From positions 124,001 to 188,000 of the forward strand of contig NZ_LAQT01000008.1 in assembly GCF_001294205.1 (NCBI RefSeq): DNA of 64,000 bases. Direction: 5' to 3'. The notes under the pieces were generated by a model, which was given only the letters and a program-made list of their open reading frames with translations, was not told where the DNA came from and ran no database searches. The stretch is from Amantichitinum ursilacus (lineage in GTDB: Bacteria; Pseudomonadota; Gammaproteobacteria; Burkholderiales; Chitinibacteraceae). Every line of letters begins with the position of its first letter. Within the stretch, counting starts at the first letter, position 1. A program made the position numbers and the translations under genes. Shown here piece after piece: positions 59,679 through 64,000 of the stretch.

Positions 59679-61351
59679 TACCGGCCGTTTACATTCCGCA
59701 GCCCTGGGATGCCTACGGCCTCGCCGTGCTGCGGGATGAAATTTCGGTCTGCCGCCTGACCCGACTGGCTGTCGAACGTCATTACCGCGACCTGGCCCAT
59801 GGCGGCGCGCGCGGTCTGGTGTTCCGGCTGGATATGGCCAGCCATGTGCTGTCCTTCTTTCCGCGCTTTTGCCGTCACTCGAAGGGCGAATGGGCGGGCA
59901 AACCGGTTGATCTGGCGGACTGGCAGGCTTTCTGGCTTGCGGTCGAGTTTGGCTGGTACAACACCACCGGTAAACGGCGCTTCCGGACATGGTACGAAGA
60001 AGTTGCGCGCAAGAACGGCAAGAGCACCAAGCTGGCCGGGCTGGGCATCTACCTGTTTGCTGCGGACGGTGAGCCTGGCGCTGAGGTTTACACCGCAGCG
60101 ACCAAGCTCGAACAAGCAAAGATTACGCACAACGAAGCGCAGATGATGGTCGGCCAGTCGCCGGCGCTGCGCCAGCTGGTCACCGCGCAACACGAAAAGC
60201 TGTTCATTGCAGGCACGTCCTGCAAGTACGTGCCCTTGGGTGCCGACGCCAACACGTCGGACGGCCTGAACGTACACGGCGCGATCATCGATGAACTGCA
60301 CGCCCACCCGAATCGGCTCCTGTGGGATGTGATCGATAGCGGCCGCGGTTCGCGCCGCAACTCGCTCATGCACGCCATCACGACCGCCGGGTTTGATCAA
60401 GAGGGCAGCATCTGCCTGGAGCAGCGCCAGTACCTGATATCGATACTCGAAGGCACGCTGGAAGACGACTCGTTTGGTGGCGTGATTTACACGCTTGATC
60501 CCGAAGACGAGTGGCGCGACGAATCGGCCTGGTGCAAAGCCAACCCGAATCTCGGTGTGTCCGTATTTCTGGACGAACTGCGCTCGCAAGCGCGTAAGGC
60601 CGCGGGCGTGCCGGCCGCACAATTCAATTTTCTGACCAAGCGTCTCAACCTCTGGACGCAACAAATCGACGCCTGGCTGTCCCTGGATGCCTGGGATAAA
60701 GGCAGCGAAGCATTCGAAGAGTCGTTGCTGCTGGATCGGCCGTGCTTTGGCGGCCTTGATCTGGCCAGTACCACCGACCTGACCGCGTGGATACTTGTGT
60801 TCCCACCCTGTCCGCGCGACCCGCACTGGCGGGTCGTGTGTCGCTTCTTCGTGCCGGAAGACAACATGCCGCTGCGCGAGCGCAAGGATCGCGTGCCCTA
60901 TCAGCTGTGGGCGCAACAGGGCCACATCATCGCCACACCGGGCAACGTGGTGGATCAGGAGATGATCCGCCAGCAGATCCTCGCCGACGCCGATGTCTAC
61001 GACTTGCGCGAGGTCGCATTCGACGAATGGAACTCGGCCAAGCTGGCGACCGAGCTGGGCGAGGCGGGCATCTTGATGGTCAAGATTCCGCAAAACTTCG
61101 GCGGGCTGTCCACGCCCACCAAGCATCTGGAAGGGCTGGTGCTGGCCGGGCGGCTGATGCACGCGGGTAACCCCGTGTTGCGCTGGAACGCGGGCAACGT
61201 GGTGTTGCTGCGCGATACGAATGACAACTACCGGCCGAACAAGAAGAAATCCCGAGATCGCATCGACGGCATTGTGGCGCTGTGTATGGCGCTCAACCGT
61301 GCCTTGTTTGGTGGTGAAGACGAAATGGAACCGGGGATCATCCTGTTATGA
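59588..61351 (+). CDS. Terminase large subunit
   Basis: A 587-residue Terminase_1-type ATPase/nuclease. Walker A-like VARKNGKST (about 141-149), Walker B IIDELHAH (about 232-239), nuclease Asp in FGGLDLASTTDLTAW and DRIDGIVALCMAL. It drives head filling and cuts concatemers. The GTG at 59588 lacks a strong ribosome site and lies inside the small-subunit gene; a GTG at 59728 would start just before the conserved region. The start is uncertain, the identity is not. Confidence 0.93.
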   Translation: MRENESNQQGAGDQRGAGRNPELHSIAAGLVPAVYIPQPWDAYGLAVLRDEISVCRLTRLAVERHYRDLAHGGARGLVFRLDMASHVLSFFPRFCRHSKGEWAGKPVDLADWQAFWLAVEFGWYNTTGKRRFRTWYEEVARKNGKSTKLAGLGIYLFAADGEPGAEVYTAATKLEQAKITHNEAQMMVGQSPALRQLVTAQHEKLFIAGTSCKYVPLGADANTSDGLNVHGAIIDELHAHPNRLLWDVIDSGRGSRRNSLMHAITTAGFDQEGSICLEQRQYLISILEGTLEDDSFGGVIYTLDPEDEWRDESAWCKANPNLGVSVFLDELRSQARKAAGVPAAQFNFLTKRLNLWTQQIDAWLSLDAWDKGSEAFEESLLLDRPCFGGLDLASTTDLTAWILVFPPCPRDPHWRVVCRFFVPEDNMPLRERKDRVPYQLWAQQGHIIATPGNVVDQEMIRQQILADADVYDLREVAFDEWNSAKLATELGEAGILMVKIPQNFGGLSTPTKHLEGLVLAGRLMHAGNPVLRWNAGNVVLLRDTNDNYRPNKKKSRDRIDGIVALCMALNRALFGGEDEMEPGIILL

Positions 61352-62661
61352 CGCAAGCAACGTGGTATGACACCCAGCGCGTGAGCCAGCCCGGATCGGT
61401 GGTGCTGGCCAAATGGAATGCCGAGCGCCAGGCCGTGAAAAACGAAGCGGCCCGCTCGATCAGTACGGCCACGGCCGGCAGCGAGGTCCATGAGTGGTTG
61501 ACCGGTGGCGCGCATCAGTATGTGGCGGGCGTGCCGGTGAACGAAAAGACCGCGATGCGGGTATCCGCCGTCTATGCCGCCGTGTCGCTGATCGGTGGCG
61601 CAGTCTCCAACATGCCGCTCGATATTTACCGCGGCGTGGGTGACGACGCGGTGAAAGCGAACCAGGACAGCAAGCTGTTCTGGCTCTTTAACGAGGAGCT
61701 TTCGCCCGCGTGGTCCGCGCCGGTGGCGTGGGAATTTTCGATGAGTTCGCTGATGCTGCATGGCGACTCGATGTGGCGCATCCTGCGCGCGTCGCCCGTC
61801 AGTCCGGACATCGTCGGCTTCGAACCGTGGAACCCGTTGGCAGTCTGGGTCCAGCGTGTGCGGGGGCGGCTTGTCTACACGATGGTCGACCCGGACGGTC
61901 AGGTGTTCGTGCTTGATCAGGATGACGTGCTACACGTGCCTGGCGTGGGTTTCGACGGCTTGCGCGGCATGAGCCCCATCCGGCATGCGGCGTTGCGTAG
62001 CGCGGTGGGCGTAGCCCATGCGGCAGACGGCTTCGCTGCCAGCTTTTTCTCGAACGGCGCACGTCCCGACTTCGCTCTGACCACCGACGGCAAGCTCAGT
62101 GACGAGGCCGTCAAGATTCTGCGTGACACGTGGGAGCAGCGCCACAGCGGGACGCACAACGCCCACAAGCCAGCGGTGTTGACCGGTGGCCTCAAGGTCC
62201 AGCAGCTGACGATGACCTCGCAGGACGCCCAGCTGCTGGATACCCGCAAATTCCAGATCGAGGACATTGCGCGCATCTACGGCGTGCCGCCCCACATGAT
62301 CGGCTCCATGGACAAAACCTCCGCATGGGGTACGGGCATCGAGCAGCTGTCCATCAGCTTTGTGCGCTACACGCTGATGCGCCATCTGGTGAAGTTCCAG
62401 GCGGAAATCAACCGCAAATGCTTCAGGACCGGCCGCTATTCCGCCCGCTTTGACGCGTGGGGTCTGGAAAAAGGCGATCTGTCGAGCCTCTTCACCAGTC
62501 TGCGCGTCGCGGTCGGGCGTGCGGGTGAGCCGGGGCTGATCACGATCAACGAGGCGCGGGCAAAGGCGGGCATGCCGAAGGTGCCGGGCGGCGACAAACT
62601 TTTTGACGGGGGTAAGGGTAATGCATCAACTGATGCGCCTGATGGCGCTCAACAAAAGTAG
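61348..62661 (+). CDS. HK97-type portal protein
   Basis: A 437-residue portal (PF04860 type). MRVSAVYAAVSLIGGAVSNMPLDIYR, LHGDSMWRILR, DGLRGMSPIRHAALRSAVGVAHAADGFAASFFSNGARPDFAL and VPPHMIGSMDKTSAWGTGIEQLSISFVRYTL are as in the family. It forms the dodecameric DNA entry ring. The ATG overlaps the large-terminase stop by 4 bases. Confidence 0.95.
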   Translation: MTQATWYDTQRVSQPGSVVLAKWNAERQAVKNEAARSISTATAGSEVHEWLTGGAHQYVAGVPVNEKTAMRVSAVYAAVSLIGGAVSNMPLDIYRGVGDDAVKANQDSKLFWLFNEELSPAWSAPVAWEFSMSSLMLHGDSMWRILRASPVSPDIVGFEPWNPLAVWVQRVRGRLVYTMVDPDGQVFVLDQDDVLHVPGVGFDGLRGMSPIRHAALRSAVGVAHAADGFAASFFSNGARPDFALTTDGKLSDEAVKILRDTWEQRHSGTHNAHKPAVLTGGLKVQQLTMTSQDAQLLDTRKFQIEDIARIYGVPPHMIGSMDKTSAWGTGIEQLSISFVRYTLMRHLVKFQAEINRKCFRTGRYSARFDAWGLEKGDLSSLFTSLRVAVGRAGEPGLITINEARAKAGMPKVPGGDKLFDGGKGNASTDAPDGAQQK

Positions 62662-63433
62662 TGCGCGGCGCTTTGAAGTGGTCGCCAGCGCGGCCGACGA
62701 AGCGACCATCTATCTGTACGACGTGATTGTGGCGAATCAAACCGAGGCCGACTGGTACGGCGGTGTCGCCGCAGACAGCTTTGTGAAGTCGCTGCAGGGC
62801 ATCACTGCCAGCACAATCCATTTGCGGATCAATAGCCCGGGCGGTGATGTGTTTGGCGCGCGGGCGATGGAGCAGGCTTTGCGCGACCACCCTGCGCGCG
62901 TCGTTTCCCACATTGATGGCGTGGCCGCCAGTGCTGCCAGCTTTCTGTCGCTGGCGGCGGACGAAATCGAGATCACGCCGGGCGGTTTTTTCATGATCCA
63001 CAAGGCGTGGACCATGGCCTACGGCAATAGCGACGACCTCACGCGCACGGCAGCCGTGCTGGAACAGGTCGACGAATCGCTGGTGGGCAGCTATGTCGCA
63101 GCCACCGGGCAAAGCGCGGACGATATCCGCGCCTGGATGGCGGACGAAACCTGGATTGGTGCCGAGGAAGCCGTAAACCTTGGCTTTGCAACCCGCGTCG
63201 CGGGTCAGGCCCCAGCCAATACCGGGCAATGGGACCTGAGCGCCTACAACAAGACGCCTGCACCCCTGGCGAAATCTGCTGCGCCCCCGCGCCCGGCCGA
63301 CCTGGCCGAAAGCGTGCGCGCCGTGCTGGCCGAGATGGGTATCGCCCCGCCAGCGGCGAGCGTACAGCCGGACCCCGGTGAGGCGGAACGCGCACACCGC
63401 CAGCGCCTGCTGGCGCTGCAACAACGAATCTGA
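62621..63433 (+). CDS. ClpP-like head maturation protease
   Basis: A 270-residue S14-type phage prohead protease: INSPGGDVFGARAMEQAL (70-86), Ser104 in HIDGVAASAASFLSLAA, His127 in FFMIHKAW. It cleaves the capsid scaffold domain during assembly. Its start lies inside the portal gene (41-base overlap) with a GGGTAAGGGT site. Confidence 0.92.
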   Translation: MHQLMRLMALNKSSARRFEVVASAADEATIYLYDVIVANQTEADWYGGVAADSFVKSLQGITASTIHLRINSPGGDVFGARAMEQALRDHPARVVSHIDGVAASAASFLSLAADEIEITPGGFFMIHKAWTMAYGNSDDLTRTAAVLEQVDESLVGSYVAATGQSADDIRAWMADETWIGAEEAVNLGFATRVAGQAPANTGQWDLSAYNKTPAPLAKSAAPPRPADLAESVRAVLAEMGIAPPAASVQPDPGEAERAHRQRLLALQQRI

Positions 63434-63457
63434 TCAACGCTCCCGCGCTGATCCATG

Positions 63458-63484
63458 AAGCCACCCACGCGGGTGGCTTTTTTT
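63458..63484 (+). terminator. Terminator-like hairpin between protease and capsid gene
   Basis: AAGCCACCC-ACGC-GGGTGGCTT followed by T6, 22 bases before the capsid ATG. It could tune capsid expression or require antitermination. Confidence 0.85.
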
Positions 63485-63506
63485 ATTCCTGAACGGAGAA
63501 AAGGCA

Positions 63507-64000
63507 ATGTCTATTCAAGCACTGCGGGAGCGCCACAGCGCCCTGGCCAAGTCCATCGCGAACCTGCTGGACAAGAATGTGAATCCGGCGTGGAACGCCG
63601 ATCTCGAAGCGAAGTACAACGCGCAACTGGCTGATATGGACAGCGTCGCTGCCGAGATCAAGCGCCATGACACGTTTCTCGCGCGCATGACCGAGCACGC
63701 ATCCGTTGGCGATGTCGCCAACGAGCTGCGCAACCAGTTCACGACCACGCAAGGCCGCCACGGCGAAGAAACCCCTGCACTGCGCGCATTCCTGGCGGGC
63801 GGTGTCATGAACATGTCCGAAGAAGCCCGCTCGCGCATGCAGGCGCGCCAGACGCCGGACATTCGCGCGGCCATGTCCACCACCACCGCCACCGAGGGTG
63901 GCTTTACCGTCGCGCAGGACTACTTTAATGAGCTGACTCAGGCGATGCGCGCGTTCGGCGGCGTACGTAACGTCGCACGCACGCTGGTGACCGGCACGGG
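63507..64000 (+). CDS. HK97-type major capsid protein, 5' part, cut at window edge
   Basis: The frame stays open to the right edge (164 codons). It starts MSIQALRERHSALAKSIANLL with a GGAGAA site. Residues about 1-75 are a helical delta (scaffold) domain (LEAKYNAQLADMDSVAAEIKRHD), and the mature shell begins near AAMSTTTATEGGFTVAQDYFNELTQAMRAFGGVRNVAR, as in HK97 capsids. The delta domain would be removed by the protease encoded just upstream. Confidence 0.9.
   Translation, partial: MSIQALRERHSALAKSIANLLDKNVNPAWNADLEAKYNAQLADMDSVAAEIKRHDTFLARMTEHASVGDVANELRNQFTTTQGRHGEETPALRAFLAGGVMNMSEEARSRMQARQTPDIRAAMSTTTATEGGFTVAQDYFNELTQAMRAFGGVRNVARTLVTGT

Noticed and set aside
1-64000. CRISPR arrays, rRNA or tRNA genes
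   Set aside because: No regularly spaced repeats and no recognisable rRNA or tRNA sequence were seen.

Overview
The window looks like a chromosome segment of a high-GC betaproteobacterium, most likely of the order Neisseriales. I infer this from protein resemblance and from gene orders such as rpoE-rseA-rseB-rseC and lepA-lepB-DUF4845-rnc-era-recO-pdxJ; no rRNA is present to prove it. About 43 kb is ordinary chromosome. From about 43.4 kb to the right edge, where it is cut off, lies a lambda-like prophage with HK97-type head genes.

Chromosomal part. 1-4 kb: the 3' end of pnp, a quinone oxidoreductase, a DUF2325 gene behind a Fur-like box, and a divergent tetR/membrane-protein pair with three related palindromes. 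4.0-16.4 kb: a complete, tightly overlapping pelABCDEFG operon (minus strand) for the cationic exopolysaccharide Pel, with an intact cyclic-di-GMP I-site in PelD. 16.7-17.6 kb: a two-gene cassette resembling a HicA-like toxin with a helix-turn-helix partner. 17.7-22.9 kb: an electron-transfer island (fpr-etfB-etfA, a divergent FinR-like LysR gene, and ETF-ubiquinone oxidoreductase). 23.1-25.5 kb: a membrane PAS-GGDEF-EAL protein that could feed the Pel system. 25.9-30.9 kb: nadB, the sigma-E gene and its Rse regulators, and a glutaredoxin-like gene. 31.1-37.8 kb: the translation/RNA-processing/repair operon lepA to pdxJ; the pdxJ product has an altered active-site loop. 37.9-43.1 kb: a SpoIIAA-like gene, an unknown 572-residue protein, an esterase, mog, a HAD phosphatase, darP and a Sel1-repeat gene.

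Prophage. Leftward genes: integrase and excisionase, then an early-left operon carrying a PAPS-reductase-like PP-loop protein, a DUF2786 protein, an ASCH-like protein, a deoxynucleotide-kinase-like protein and small ORFs. It starts at two operators of form TTTAG-N4-CTAAA (about 48.84-48.89 kb). Two more copies of the same operator lie between the divergent repressor and cro genes (about 54.0 kb). Between the two operator regions, in the place where lambda has rexAB, are (i) a repressor-linked cassette of a small HTH protein, a HipA-like kinase and an unrecognised 266-residue protein, and (ii) a BRO/antirepressor gene translationally coupled to an ISL3-type transposase gene. Rightward genes: cro, cII, an O-like replication gene with internal iterons (probable origin), a P-like helicase loader, antiterminator Q, several terminators, HNH nuclease, an internally duplicated P27-type small terminase, large terminase, portal, ClpP-like head protease and the start of the major capsid gene.

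The best candidate for a new system is the lysogen-side HTH/HipA-like/266-residue cassette (51.5-53.5 kb). The coupled BRO-transposase pair and the HicA-like pair next to pel come next. All functional statements are read from sequence by eye; no database search was run.
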